Source of the DNA: an uncultured SAR86 cluster bacterium
GTDB lineage: Bacteria > Pseudomonadota > Gammaproteobacteria > Magnimaribacterales > Magnimaribacteraceae
Direction: 5' to 3'
Assembly: GCA_902537425.1 (NCBI GenBank)
Contig: CACBBD010000006.1
Location: forward strand, 1-64,000
DNA: 64,000 nucleotides
Positions 27,554-35,582 of this stretch are shown piece by piece. Under the pieces are notes generated by a model. It had not been told where the DNA came from, did no database searches, and saw only the letters and a program-made list of their open reading frames with translations. Position numbers and translations under genes: made by a program. Numbering within the stretch: position 1 is the stretch's first letter; each line of letters starts with the position of its first letter.

Positions 27554-27585
27554 AAAAAAGAGGGACTTAGTCCCTCTTTTTTTTT
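27554..27585 (+). terminator. rho-independent terminator
   Basis: A GC-rich stem GAGGGAC / GTCCCTC with a 3-nt TTA loop is extended by A:T pairs and followed by an unbroken run of T. It lies 14 bp after the stop of the small secreted-protein gene and isolates it from plcP. Confidence 0.95.
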
Positions 27586-27601
27586 CAAATTAGAAACTTA
27601 A

Positions 27602-27688
27602 CTTTCACATGTTTGTAAACGTGTAAGTTTAAGATTTACACAATATATTGTTTTAAAAGTTCTTAAAACCACAATATGTTGTAGATTT
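27602..27688 (+). promoter_or_regulatory. leader region of plcP-agt, weak Pho-box-like and inverted-repeat elements
   Basis: Between the terminator and plcP, degenerate half-sites CTTTCAC (27602), TTGTAAA (27613) and TTTACAC (27635) fall in 11-bp register, with the 27624 register unmatched. Two related palindrome-like stretches (ACAATATATTGT near 27640 and ACAATATGTTGT near 27672) follow. The region must hold the plcP promoter because a terminator precedes it. PhoB control is plausible but weak on sequence alone. Confidence 0.35.
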
Positions 27689-28486
27689 ATGAAAATTTTA
27701 GATAAACAAGTTACTCATTATAAAACCATTTGGCTCAGCGATATACACCTAGGAACAAAAGGTTGCCAAGCTGAAAAACTATTAGATTTCCTGTACGAAT
27801 ATTCTTGCGATAAACTTTATTTGGTAGGGGACATAATTGATGGATGGAGATTAAGCCAAAATTTTTACTGGCCTCAATCTCACTCCAATATTGTAAGAAG
27901 ATTGCTTTCCTTTTCAAAACAAGGAACAGAGATCTTTTTTATTACTGGAAATCATGATGAATTTCTTAGATCCTTCTCTCCTCTAAATTTAGGAAACATA
28001 AAAATACTTGATGAAGATGTGCATAGTACTGAAGACGGTCGAGAAATCCTCATTATTCACGGTGATGAATATGATGTCGTAACAAAATATAGCAGATGGC
28101 TTGCGGTTTTAGGATCTATTGGTTACGAACTTCTCATGACTTTCAATCGCTTGTGGAATGCACTTAGAAAAATATTAGGCTATAAAAATTATTGGTCCCT
28201 CTCTGCCTTTGTTAAACACAAAGTCAAATCAGCGGTTAATTTTATAAGCGATTTTGAAGAGACACTTGCAATAGCTTGCAAGAAGAAAGGATACCAGGGG
28301 GTGATCGCAGGTCACATTCACCATGCAGAAATAAGAAAAATTCAAGGAATAGATTATATGAATTGTGGTGATTGGGTCGAGTCCTGCACAGCACTAGTTG
28401 AAAACGAGAATGGTATCATTGAAATAATTCAATATGGAGAATCAACAAATAAAAATATTCTTGATATAGCTAATAAGGTTGCATGA
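27689..28486 (+). CDS. plcP: PlcP-like phospholipase C (calcineurin-type metallophosphoesterase)
   Basis: All five metallophosphoesterase blocks are visible: SDIHLG (Asp18, His20), VGDIIDGW, TGNHDEF, IHGDEYD and AGHIHHAEI. The UDP-2,3-diacylglucosamine hydrolase subgroup includes PlcP, which in Sinorhizobium and many marine bacteria removes phosphate headgroups from phospholipids under P starvation. The partner gene supports PlcP over LpxH: a glycosyltransferase overlaps its stop by 4 bp (ATGA), as expected for the plcP-agt pair that turns diacylglycerol into glycolipid. It has 265 residues and no signal peptide, so it should act on the cytoplasmic face of the inner membrane. Its position next to phoBR supports phosphate regulation. 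Confidence 0.8.
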   Translation: MKILDKQVTHYKTIWLSDIHLGTKGCQAEKLLDFLYEYSCDKLYLVGDIIDGWRLSQNFYWPQSHSNIVRRLLSFSKQGTEIFFITGNHDEFLRSFSPLNLGNIKILDEDVHSTEDGREILIIHGDEYDVVTKYSRWLAVLGSIGYELLMTFNRLWNALRKILGYKNYWSLSAFVKHKVKSAVNFISDFEETLAIACKKKGYQGVIAGHIHHAEIRKIQGIDYMNCGDWVESCTALVENENGIIEIIQYGESTNKNILDIANKVA

Positions 28487-29484
28487 AGATTGTAATTGTT
28501 ACAGATGCATGGTTTCCACAAGTAAATGGCGTTGTAACAACACTAGATTGTCTTAAAAAGGAATTGGAAAAGAAAAGTTACCGAGTAGATATTATCCATC
28601 CAAGTCTATTTAAAACTTCTTCATTTTCTGTTTATCCTGAAATTTCATTAGCAATGAACCCTTGGAAAGTAAAAAACTACCTATCCGAAGATATGGACTA
28701 TTTACATATTGCAACAGAAGGTCCTTTAGGTTTATTTGCAAGAAATTTTGCAATTCAAAATAATATTCAATTTACTACGGCTATACATACCAAATTTCCT
28801 GAATACCTAAAGAAAATTCTTTTAATTCCATTGTCCTTAACTTATGGATATTTGAGATGGTTTCACGGAGAAGCACACAAAACACTAGCAAACACTAATT
28901 CTCAGATTGAAGAACTTTCTTCAATAGGATTTAAAAATTTAGCTAAGTGGAGTAGGGCGATTGATAGAAATATTTTTTATCCTAGAAAAAAGTCGTCTAA
29001 CAATGGTTATTTACTATATGTTGGTAGAATCTCGAAAGAAAAAAATCTTGAAGATTTTTTAAATCTAGAGACAAGTAATCAAAAAATCGTGGTTGGATCT
29101 GGCCCTATGCTAAATGAATATAAAAAGAAATATAGAACTGTAGAATTTGTTGGCCCTAAATTTGGAAACGAACTTGCGCAATATTATTCTGACGCCTCTG
29201 TTTTTGTTTTTCCATCCAAAACAGATACATATGGAATAGTTATGATTGAGGCATTGGCTTGTGGAACACCTGTAGCTGCCTATCCTGTAACAGGACCCAA
29301 GGATATCGTCATTAATGAGATTAATGGATACCTTCATCACGATCTGCTTACGGCTGTTTCATTTGCTGAGAATATAAATTCTAAATTTTGCGAAGAGTCA
29401 ATCGAATCCTTGTCCTGGGGCAAAGTAGCAAACACTTTTTTAAGCACTTTGATTCCGATAAGGCGTAAGTTTATAACTACTTAA
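28483..29484 (+). CDS. agt: GT4 glycosyltransferase, Agt/SqdX-like glycolipid synthase
   Basis: The 333-residue GT4 enzyme has TDAWFPQVNGVVTTLDCL at the N-terminus (glycine-rich acceptor loop), HTKFPEYL around 103-110, YVGRISKEKNLEDF near 180-193, and the donor-binding motif SKTDTYGIVMIEALACG with the E-x7-E pattern around 245-260. The closest named relatives by motif are SqdX and Agt, which add sugar from UDP- or similar donors to diacylglycerol. Placed directly after plcP, it most likely makes mono- or diglycosyl-diacylglycerol that replaces phospholipids. Which sugar is used (glucose, glucuronate or other) cannot be told from sequence. Confidence 0.82.
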   Translation: MKIVIVTDAWFPQVNGVVTTLDCLKKELEKKSYRVDIIHPSLFKTSSFSVYPEISLAMNPWKVKNYLSEDMDYLHIATEGPLGLFARNFAIQNNIQFTTAIHTKFPEYLKKILLIPLSLTYGYLRWFHGEAHKTLANTNSQIEELSSIGFKNLAKWSRAIDRNIFYPRKKSSNNGYLLYVGRISKEKNLEDFLNLETSNQKIVVGSGPMLNEYKKKYRTVEFVGPKFGNELAQYYSDASVFVFPSKTDTYGIVMIEALACGTPVAAYPVTGPKDIVINEINGYLHHDLLTAVSFAENINSKFCEESIESLSWGKVANTFLSTLIPIRRKFITT

Positions 29485-29534
29485 ATTTTTTCATTTCATG
29501 CAAAGGGAAAGATTCGTTAAAATAGACATTAATT

Positions 29535-29954
29535 ATGAATTCAAAGAAGGGGATAACTTTTGGTGCATTTGATTTATTTCATGCAGGTCACATTCTCATG
29601 CTTCAAGAAGCTAGAACCGTATGTGACTATTTGATTGTTTGTATACAAACCGATCCAAGCATTGACAGAAAATCTAAAAATGCTCCAGTTCAGTCAATAG
29701 TAGAAAGACAAATTCAGGTTACAGCTTGTAAATATGTAGATGAAGTTCTTATTTATGACACTGAATCAGATTTGCTAGAAATTCTAGACACTGTTGAATG
29801 GGATGTCAGAATCTTAGGTGATGAATACCAGGATAAAGACTTTACAGGTCGAGAAAAGTACCTTGAAAAATGCTATTTCAATAAGCGACCTCATACCTTT
29901 TCCAGTTCTGAATTGAGAAAAAGGGTAGCTGACAAGCAATCTAGTTCAGACTAA
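29535..29954 (+). CDS. TagD-like cytidylyltransferase (glycerol-3-phosphate type)
   Basis: The 139-residue nucleotidyltransferase has the HxGH motif as GAFDLFHAGHILMLQEA around 11-27 and a RTEGISTS-like C-terminal motif seen here as RPHTFSSSELRKR. The size and both motifs match glycerol-3-phosphate cytidylyltransferase TagD, which makes CDP-glycerol. It sits 50 bp after agt and 60 bp before phoB, so it may share the phosphate-stress transcript. How CDP-glycerol or a similar product would fit lipid remodelling is not known. Other small cytidylyltransferases are possible. Confidence 0.78.
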   Translation: MNSKKGITFGAFDLFHAGHILMLQEARTVCDYLIVCIQTDPSIDRKSKNAPVQSIVERQIQVTACKYVDEVLIYDTESDLLEILDTVEWDVRILGDEYQDKDFTGREKYLEKCYFNKRPHTFSSSELRKRVADKQSSSD

Positions 29955-30003
29955 GTCACAAAGCTTTCATTTATAATTAACAGACCTGACACTTTGTGAC
30001 ATT
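29954..30003 (+). promoter_or_regulatory. Pho-box-like elements upstream of phoB
   Basis: Forward half-sites AGTCACA (29954) and TTTCATT (29965) are 11 bp apart. A second, oppositely oriented pair TGACACT (29987) and TGACATT (29997) follows. The second pair read on the minus strand gives TGTCACAAAGTGTCA, matching the core found before the phytase-linked receptor and gspD. The ATG of phoB is 12 bp further on, which suggests phoB autoregulation. Confidence 0.65.
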
Positions 30004-30014
30004 ATAATAAGTCT

Positions 30015-30701
30015 ATGGCAAAACACATTTTAGTTGTAGAAGACGAACCTGATCTAAGAACAACCCTTGAATTTAATTTAAAATCTGAAGGATATAAAGT
30101 TAAATCTGCTGCGGATGGCGAAGCCGCAATTAAAGAATTTGGAAAAAAAGTACCTGATCTTGTGCTTCTTGATTTAATGCTACCTGATATGTCGGGACTT
30201 GAAATTTGTAAAAAAATTAGAAATGAGTCTTTTAGTGACCAAGTATCTATCATCATGTTGACTGCAAAGGGAGAAGAAGTAGATAGAGTTGTGGGATTTG
30301 AACTAGGTGCTGATGACTACGTAGTTAAACCTTTCAGTGTTAGAGAGCTTATGTTGCGAATTTCATCTATCCTAAAAAGAGGATCAGAGACAAATACTAA
30401 TAAAGAACAAATTTCTATTGGTGATGTTGAAATTAATTTAGCGTCACATAGGGTTTTTATAAGTGGTCTCGAAATTGAACTTACTGCAAAAGAATTTGAA
30501 TTACTTAAATATCTGGCGGAACGCAATGGAAGAATTCAAACAAGAGAAGTATTACTGGAACAAGTGTGGGATTATAACAATTCAGTAACTACCAGAACTG
30601 TGGATACTCATATCAAAAGACTTAGATCTAAAATCGGTGATGTGGGATCAAAAATAGAAACCGTCAGAGGTGTAGGTTACCGCTTTAATTACGTCGTATA
30701 A
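30015..30701 (+). CDS. phoB: phosphate regulon response regulator PhoB
   Basis: The 228-residue OmpR-type response regulator has a receiver domain with the acidic pair EDEP near residue 9, the phospho-acceptor Asp in VLLDLMLPDMSG (about 52), MLTAKGEE (switch Thr) and VVKPFSVREL (Lys near 104). A winged-helix domain follows with the recognition-helix region RTVDTHIKRLRSKIG. The partner phoR starts 8 bp after its stop. Phosphorylated PhoB would bind the Pho-box elements seen at 27.0, 30.0, 35.5 and 49.5 kb. The assignment rests on orthology to PhoB and on the neighbours. Confidence 0.93.
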   Translation: MAKHILVVEDEPDLRTTLEFNLKSEGYKVKSAADGEAAIKEFGKKVPDLVLLDLMLPDMSGLEICKKIRNESFSDQVSIIMLTAKGEEVDRVVGFELGADDYVVKPFSVRELMLRISSILKRGSETNTNKEQISIGDVEINLASHRVFISGLEIELTAKEFELLKYLAERNGRIQTREVLLEQVWDYNNSVTTRTVDTHIKRLRSKIGDVGSKIETVRGVGYRFNYVV

Positions 30702-30708
30702 TCTATGA

Positions 30709-32442
30709 ATGGATATTAGATGGAGGATCTTCTGGTCTACTTTTTTGCTTACATCGATGACTGTTCTCAGTCTAGGATATTTACTCTTAGAAAGAACAGG
30801 TGATTATTTATTAGAACAATTAGACTCGGAGCTAACTTCTGAAGCAAAAGGTGCGATTTTTATACTCTCTAATCCAGATTATAAAATTTCCAGTTACCAA
30901 ACACTTTCACGACAACTCTCAGATTCATATGGTTTTAGAGTTTCTCTCATCAAATCAAATGGTGAAGTGGTAGGCGATTCAGATGTCGAAGATGAAGACC
31001 TTAGGAAACTGGACAATCATTACAATAGACCTGAAATTCAGGCAGCTATTATTAATAATATTGGTAAAGCGACTCGTTACAGTAATACCTTAAAAACAGA
31101 TATGAGGTATCTTGCTTTAGCATCAAATAAAGCAGGAGACATAAACTTTGTTAGATTCGCCGTTCCTTTATCAGAAATAGATGCCACATTACTTGTCCTG
31201 CAAAATTCTATATACGGTTTTTTATTTGTATCCCTATTAATTGCTGTGCTTTTAAGTTATTTATTGTCTAGATTTCTAACGCTTGAGTATATTGAATTGA
31301 TATCAAGTGCTAGAAAATTAGCAAAAACAAGTGGCATGAAGGGGTCGAAAAGAGCTGCAGTAGAGCAAATAAGTTCTAATTTGATTGAAATCCAGGGAGC
31401 ACTTAAGAACGAGTTTACTGCTATTGCCAATGAAAGAAACCAGTTTGGAAATGCACTTGAAGAAATGGGACAGGGTGTAATTTCGATTAATAAAAATGGA
31501 ATAATAGAATTAACCAACCCAGCTGCCAGTAAACTGTTAGGTCTAGATAAGCTATCTATAGGAGATTCTTTTATGGAAAAGGTCTCAATATCTGGGTTAC
31601 AAGACCTAATAAAGGAAACTACTTCTTCAGAACCCGGATTAGATGAGATAGAAATACACCATCCCTTTTATAGAGCTTTTATTGCAAGTGCCAGTTTCAA
31701 TCCAGAAACGGAAGAGTCTTTACTCGTATTTTCAGATATTACTAGAATAAAAAAACTTGAATCTGCCAGAAGTGACTTTATAGGTAATGTCTCTCATGAA
31801 CTTAGAACACCCATTTCGGTACTTTTAGCTTCATCAGAGACTATTCTTAATACCGACATAAAAAAAGAAAAAGATCTAAAACAGTTTATTAAAGCTATAC
31901 ACCGAAATTCCGAAAGACTTAAAAATTTAGTTGATGATCTTCTGCACTTATCGCGTATAGAGGGTGGCAGTCTTAATATGACTATCGAGAAGATAAATCT
32001 TGATCACATAGTTGAATCAACTATATTAAATTTAGAACAAGAAGCACTAAAGAAAAGTATAAAAATTGAATCTCTGGTCGATAAAAGGATTGAAGTACTA
32101 TCGGACTTTATTTCCTTGGATATTATCATCTCTAACTATTTAAATAATGCACTTGCTTATTCTCCAAATAATTCAAAAATCTTAATTACTGCAGAAGAGG
32201 TAGATAAAAAGATAAAGTTATCTGTTAAGGATGAGGGAGAGGGAATACCTGAAAATTATAAAGATAGAGTTTTTGAAAGATTTTTTAGAGTTGATAAAGG
32301 GAGGTCTCTGAACCAGGGTGGTACTGGGCTTGGGTTATCCATAGTCAAAAATTTAGCTTCAACTCTTTCTTGTACAGTTGGGGTAGAAAATCTTGAGCCA
32401 AAAGGAGCAAGTTTTTGGATAGAGTTAAATAAATCAACTTAA
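30709..32442 (+). CDS. phoR: phosphate regulon sensor kinase PhoR with large periplasmic domain
   Basis: 577 residues: TM1 about 9-30, a roughly 130-residue periplasmic domain, TM2 about 163-187, a PAS-like segment (about 240-345), HisKA with His363 in NVSHELRTP, and HATPase_c with DEGEGIP and GGTGLGLSIVKN. E. coli PhoR (431 aa) has only a tiny periplasmic loop; this protein instead resembles the longer form of Gram-positive PhoR, with periplasmic residues such as GDSDVEDEDL and NRPEIQAA that suggest a sensor fold. No pstSCAB-phoU genes occur in the window, so how it senses phosphate is unclear. It converges with ppx by 9 bp. Confidence 0.9.
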   Translation: MDIRWRIFWSTFLLTSMTVLSLGYLLLERTGDYLLEQLDSELTSEAKGAIFILSNPDYKISSYQTLSRQLSDSYGFRVSLIKSNGEVVGDSDVEDEDLRKLDNHYNRPEIQAAIINNIGKATRYSNTLKTDMRYLALASNKAGDINFVRFAVPLSEIDATLLVLQNSIYGFLFVSLLIAVLLSYLLSRFLTLEYIELISSARKLAKTSGMKGSKRAAVEQISSNLIEIQGALKNEFTAIANERNQFGNALEEMGQGVISINKNGIIELTNPAASKLLGLDKLSIGDSFMEKVSISGLQDLIKETTSSEPGLDEIEIHHPFYRAFIASASFNPETEESLLVFSDITRIKKLESARSDFIGNVSHELRTPISVLLASSETILNTDIKKEKDLKQFIKAIHRNSERLKNLVDDLLHLSRIEGGSLNMTIEKINLDHIVESTILNLEQEALKKSIKIESLVDKRIEVLSDFISLDIIISNYLNNALAYSPNNSKILITAEEVDKKIKLSVKDEGEGIPENYKDRVFERFFRVDKGRSLNQGGTGLGLSIVKNLASTLSCTVGVENLEPKGASFWIELNKST

Positions 32443-33324
32443 ATTTTCGTTAAGATATTCAAAGGCCAAGGCATCACAAATTCCCCAATCTATAGCGAAA
32501 AGCTTATTTATATTTGAGTGCTCTAAAATATAAGAAAAAATATCTGAAGCGGGTACAATTACATCTGCTCTATCTTCCGCAAGACTATATTTATTTATTC
32601 GATCAACAATTGGCATTTTAGATAAATTTTTTCTGATTTCTTCAAATTCCTTAAGTTCTAAAGGACTATATTTTTGTATTTCAAGAATCTTAAAAATTCT
32701 CCTTATATTGCCACCGATACCCACTAAAGCGTCTGCATTATTTTCTTTAACTACATTCAAAAAGGCTTTTAACTTTTCCCATTCTTTTATGCTGTCTTTA
32801 CCCTTCATAATTCTCACAGCACCAAGATCAAATGATTCATAAAACTCTTCGGAACTATTGCGCATGTAAATTTCTGTACTGCCTCCTCCAACATCAACAT
32901 AGATAGGGCGATTCAGGTTTTCAATTTTTCTTGTATTGGCACCTTTAAGGTAATAGGCCTCTTGTTTACCGCTTAATATATTAACAGGTGTCTGACAGGC
33001 TTCTTCAATCTTGCTACATACTTCATTTCCATTTACCGCATTCCTAGTAGCCGATGTTGCGCATATTCCAGCCCACTCTATTTTCCTTTTTCGAACTTTA
33101 TTAGTAAGATTTTTAAGTTCTTGAATAAGTCTTTTTTCTGATTCTTCTGAGATCCTATTTGTTTCAAATACATCTTGTCCAAGCCTAAGATCAATTCTTT
33201 TAAAGGTATCTAACTCTAATGGGAAGAGATTCTTCGAGGTCCTAATCCTAAATTGCTTGAACTTAATTGCATTTGATCCAATATCAACGGCAGCAATTCG
33301 TTGGAAAATTTTCTTTGATTTCAA
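32434..33324 (-). CDS. ppx: exopolyphosphatase (Ppx/GppA family)
   Basis: The 296-residue ASKHA-fold protein has AAVDIGSNAIKFKQFRIRT (phosphate-1 motif), ATSATRNAVNGNEV, YVDVGGGSTEIYM (phosphate-2 motif near 144-156), and LVGIGGNIRRIF (adenosine-like motif). The short form fits single-catalytic-module Ppx/GppA proteins of about 300 aa. It hydrolyses polyphosphate or pppGpp; beside ppk2 the polyphosphate role is more likely. Its start overlaps the ppk2 stop by 4 bp, so the two genes form one transcript. Confidence 0.88.
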   Translation of the reverse strand: MKSKKIFQRIAAVDIGSNAIKFKQFRIRTSKNLFPLELDTFKRIDLRLGQDVFETNRISEESEKRLIQELKNLTNKVRKRKIEWAGICATSATRNAVNGNEVCSKIEEACQTPVNILSGKQEAYYLKGANTRKIENLNRPIYVDVGGGSTEIYMRNSSEEFYESFDLGAVRIMKGKDSIKEWEKLKAFLNVVKENNADALVGIGGNIRRIFKILEIQKYSPLELKEFEEIRKNLSKMPIVDRINKYSLAEDRADVIVPASDIFSYILEHSNINKLFAIDWGICDALAFEYLNENLS

Positions 33325-34160
33325 CTGGATTGATTTTGTATAAGTTTTTGTAACATTTTAAACTGCTGATATGTGAGCCCAGAAAACTCAACACCTTTAT
33401 ATTCTAGTTTGTGGTTATTTATGCCTGCATCCCATGTTTTGGGTTTGCTAAGTTTTTTTCCTTCGTAGTCAATCTCATTTAAGAGATACCTTAAGGCTGT
33501 TAAGCGAGCGACCATTTTATTATTTGCATTAATCACTATCCAAGGACTTTGCTCATAAGATGTGTTTGAGAACATTTGTTCTTTAAAAAAAGAAAAAATC
33601 TCCCATTTATCTGCCATTCTTAAATCATTAGTACTTAGTTTCCAGAGTTTCAAAGGGTCAGTTTGTCTTTCGTTGAACCGTTTGCTTTGTTGTCTTTTTT
33701 CAATGGACAAATAGAACTTGATCAAAATAAGGTTGTCTTCAATATATGATTTTTCCCATCTTATGACTTTGTTCATAAAATGAGTGTATTGCCTTTTAGA
33801 GCAATAACCCATAGTTATCTCGACCGTGGCTCTTGTGTACCAAGATCTATCAAAAAAAACTATTTCGCCTTTTTTAGGCATATGTTTTTCATAACGTTTA
33901 AACCATTTTTTTGATTCATTTTCAGTTGGTATTCCTAAATGCACATACCTAAAATGATCAGGAATCAGATGTTTGGCTAATAGATTGATTGTGTCAGTTT
34001 TCCCAGCGGCGTCCCTACCTTCAAAAACAACGGCTATTTTTTTCCCTTCTTTAATTGCCCAATTTTGAAGCTTAAGAAACTCAATTTGTAGACTTCTTTT
34101 TTCTTTTCTATAAAGGTCGGGATTGAGTCTGTTGTATTCGGAAACGTCGTAGTTGATCAT
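33321..34160 (-). CDS. ppk2: polyphosphate kinase 2
   Basis: The 279-residue PPK2 domain has Walker A GRDAAGKT at residues 48-55, Walker B EIVFFDRSWYTRATVE near 110-125, and lid residues KRFNERQTDPLKLWKLS around 175-191. One-domain PPK2 enzymes use polyphosphate to phosphorylate nucleoside diphosphates (class I) or monophosphates; the length fits class I. With ppx it forms a polyphosphate-mobilising pair next to phoBR and pit. It diverges from pit across 111 bp. Confidence 0.92.
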   Translation of the reverse strand: MINYDVSEYNRLNPDLYRKEKRSLQIEFLKLQNWAIKEGKKIAVVFEGRDAAGKTDTINLLAKHLIPDHFRYVHLGIPTENESKKWFKRYEKHMPKKGEIVFFDRSWYTRATVEITMGYCSKRQYTHFMNKVIRWEKSYIEDNLILIKFYLSIEKRQQSKRFNERQTDPLKLWKLSTNDLRMADKWEIFSFFKEQMFSNTSYEQSPWIVINANNKMVARLTALRYLLNEIDYEGKKLSKPKTWDAGINNHKLEYKGVEFSGLTYQQFKMLQKLIQNQSS

Positions 34161-34271
34161 AATAAAATTGTGTGAATATTAAAGTAGGGTATGTAATAAA
34201 TAAAGGTGATAAGTTATATTTCACATAATATAATTTGACACTAATAAATTTCTGGAGTGTGATGCCATAAA

Positions 34272-35501
34272 ATGATCATTGAATTCGCTCTTCCAATTTT
34301 AATTCTTACAGCGCTAGCCGGCTTGATAATGGCCTGGGGAATTGGTGCAAATGATGTTGCCAACGCCATGGGAACATCGGTAGGATCCGGCGCTATTACC
34401 CTTTCGACCGCTATCTTAATAGCCTGTATATTTGAATTCTCGGGAGCCTTTTTAGCTGGTGGAGAAGTAACCTCTACGGTTAGAAAAGGTATTCTAGATC
34501 CCTTATTATTTCAAGATAATCCTGACCTGTTTGTATTTGGAATGATATCAGCACTGCTAGCTGCTGGAACATGGCTTGTGGTTGCTACCTATTTTGGATG
34601 GCCTGTTTCAACTACCCACACCATAGTAGGAGGTATAGTTGGTTTTGGAATATTGGGATTATCATTTTCAGCAATAGATTGGGACACGATGTCAGATATA
34701 GCTTTAAGCTGGCTGCTCTCTCCCCTCATATCAGGGACTATATCTTTCTTCATATATCTATCTATAGACAAATTAATTTTAGGAAATAACAACCCAATTC
34801 AAATGGCACAAAGATATGGCCCAATATATCTTTTCTTTGTTGCCTTTATTGTCAGTATGGTGACTTTTACCAAAGGTCTTAAGCATATTGGTCTAGGTTT
34901 AGATTACGTAGATAGCATAATCTATTCATTTATCTTTGGTTTATTTATAACTTTCTTAGGTTTTGTATTTTTATCAAGACTAAGAAATAGTTCTATAGAT
35001 CAAATTTTCGGAATACTAATGGTATTCACAGCTTGCGTTATGGCGTTCGCCCACGGTTCTAATGATACAGCTAATGCGGTTGGGCCCGTAGCGGCAGTAT
35101 TTTCAACTGTTATGAATGAAGGCGTATCTAAAGAAGCGGCAGTATCAGTTTGGCTTCTGCTTGGAGGCGGAATAGGGATAGTTCTTGGTTTGGCAATGTG
35201 GGGCTATAGAGTTATTCAAACTATAGGAAAAGAAATTACTAAACTAACCCCAACGAGCGGTTTTGCTGCAGAACTGGCAGCTGCTACTACGGTTGTTATC
35301 GCATCTGGTAATGCCATGCCCATTTCAACGACGCATACTTTAGTCGGAGCGGTGTTTGGTGTCGGCTTAGCGATGTCTGTTAAAGACCTAGATTTCAAAG
35401 TAGTTGGCAAGATAGTAGCCTCTTGGTTGACTACCGTTCCAGCAGGAGCAATTCTCTCAATGATTTTTCTAACACTATTTAGGTACTTATTCCAGATCTA
35501 A
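34272..35501 (+). CDS. pit: PiT-family inorganic phosphate transporter
   Basis: The 409-residue membrane protein has the duplicated PiT signature: GIGANDVANAMGTSVGSGAI near 26-45 and FAHGSNDTANAVGPVAAV near 259-276. Each half is followed by PVSTTHTIVGG and PISTTHTLVGA, typical of this family. PiT carriers import phosphate as a metal-phosphate complex with protons or sodium and have lower affinity than Pst. It lies between ppk2 and the phytase-linked receptor. No Pho box is clear before it. Confidence 0.95.
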   Translation: MIIEFALPILILTALAGLIMAWGIGANDVANAMGTSVGSGAITLSTAILIACIFEFSGAFLAGGEVTSTVRKGILDPLLFQDNPDLFVFGMISALLAAGTWLVVATYFGWPVSTTHTIVGGIVGFGILGLSFSAIDWDTMSDIALSWLLSPLISGTISFFIYLSIDKLILGNNNPIQMAQRYGPIYLFFVAFIVSMVTFTKGLKHIGLGLDYVDSIIYSFIFGLFITFLGFVFLSRLRNSSIDQIFGILMVFTACVMAFAHGSNDTANAVGPVAAVFSTVMNEGVSKEAAVSVWLLLGGGIGIVLGLAMWGYRVIQTIGKEITKLTPTSGFAAELAAATTVVIASGNAMPISTTHTLVGAVFGVGLAMSVKDLDFKVVGKIVASWLTTVPAGAILSMIFLTLFRYLFQI

Positions 35502-35541
35502 TCGTAACCAAATTGTCACAAAGTGACAGCATAATTGTCAC
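35502..35541 (+). promoter_or_regulatory. composite Pho box before the phytase-linked TonB receptor
   Basis: Registers at exactly 11 bp: TCGTAAC (35502), TTGTCAC (35513), TGACAGC (35524), TTGTCAC (35535). The core TGTCACAAAGTGACA is also a perfect 6-3-6 inverted repeat. A candidate -10 TATATT lies about 16 bp downstream. The same architecture precedes gspD at 49461. Confidence 0.8.
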
Positions 35542-35582
35542 CAAGATTTCAGAAAATATATATTACTATTATGGAGTAGTTT

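Noticed and set aside
27689-28486. LpxH (UDP-2,3-diacylglucosamine hydrolase) as the name for plcP
   Set aside because: The fold is the same, but the overlapping glycosyltransferase and adjacent phoBR fit PlcP better. Phylogeny would settle it.
34161-34271. Pho box between ppk2 and pit
   Set aside because: Only one half-site-like ATTTCAC (34218) is present; the 11-bp and 22-bp registers do not match.
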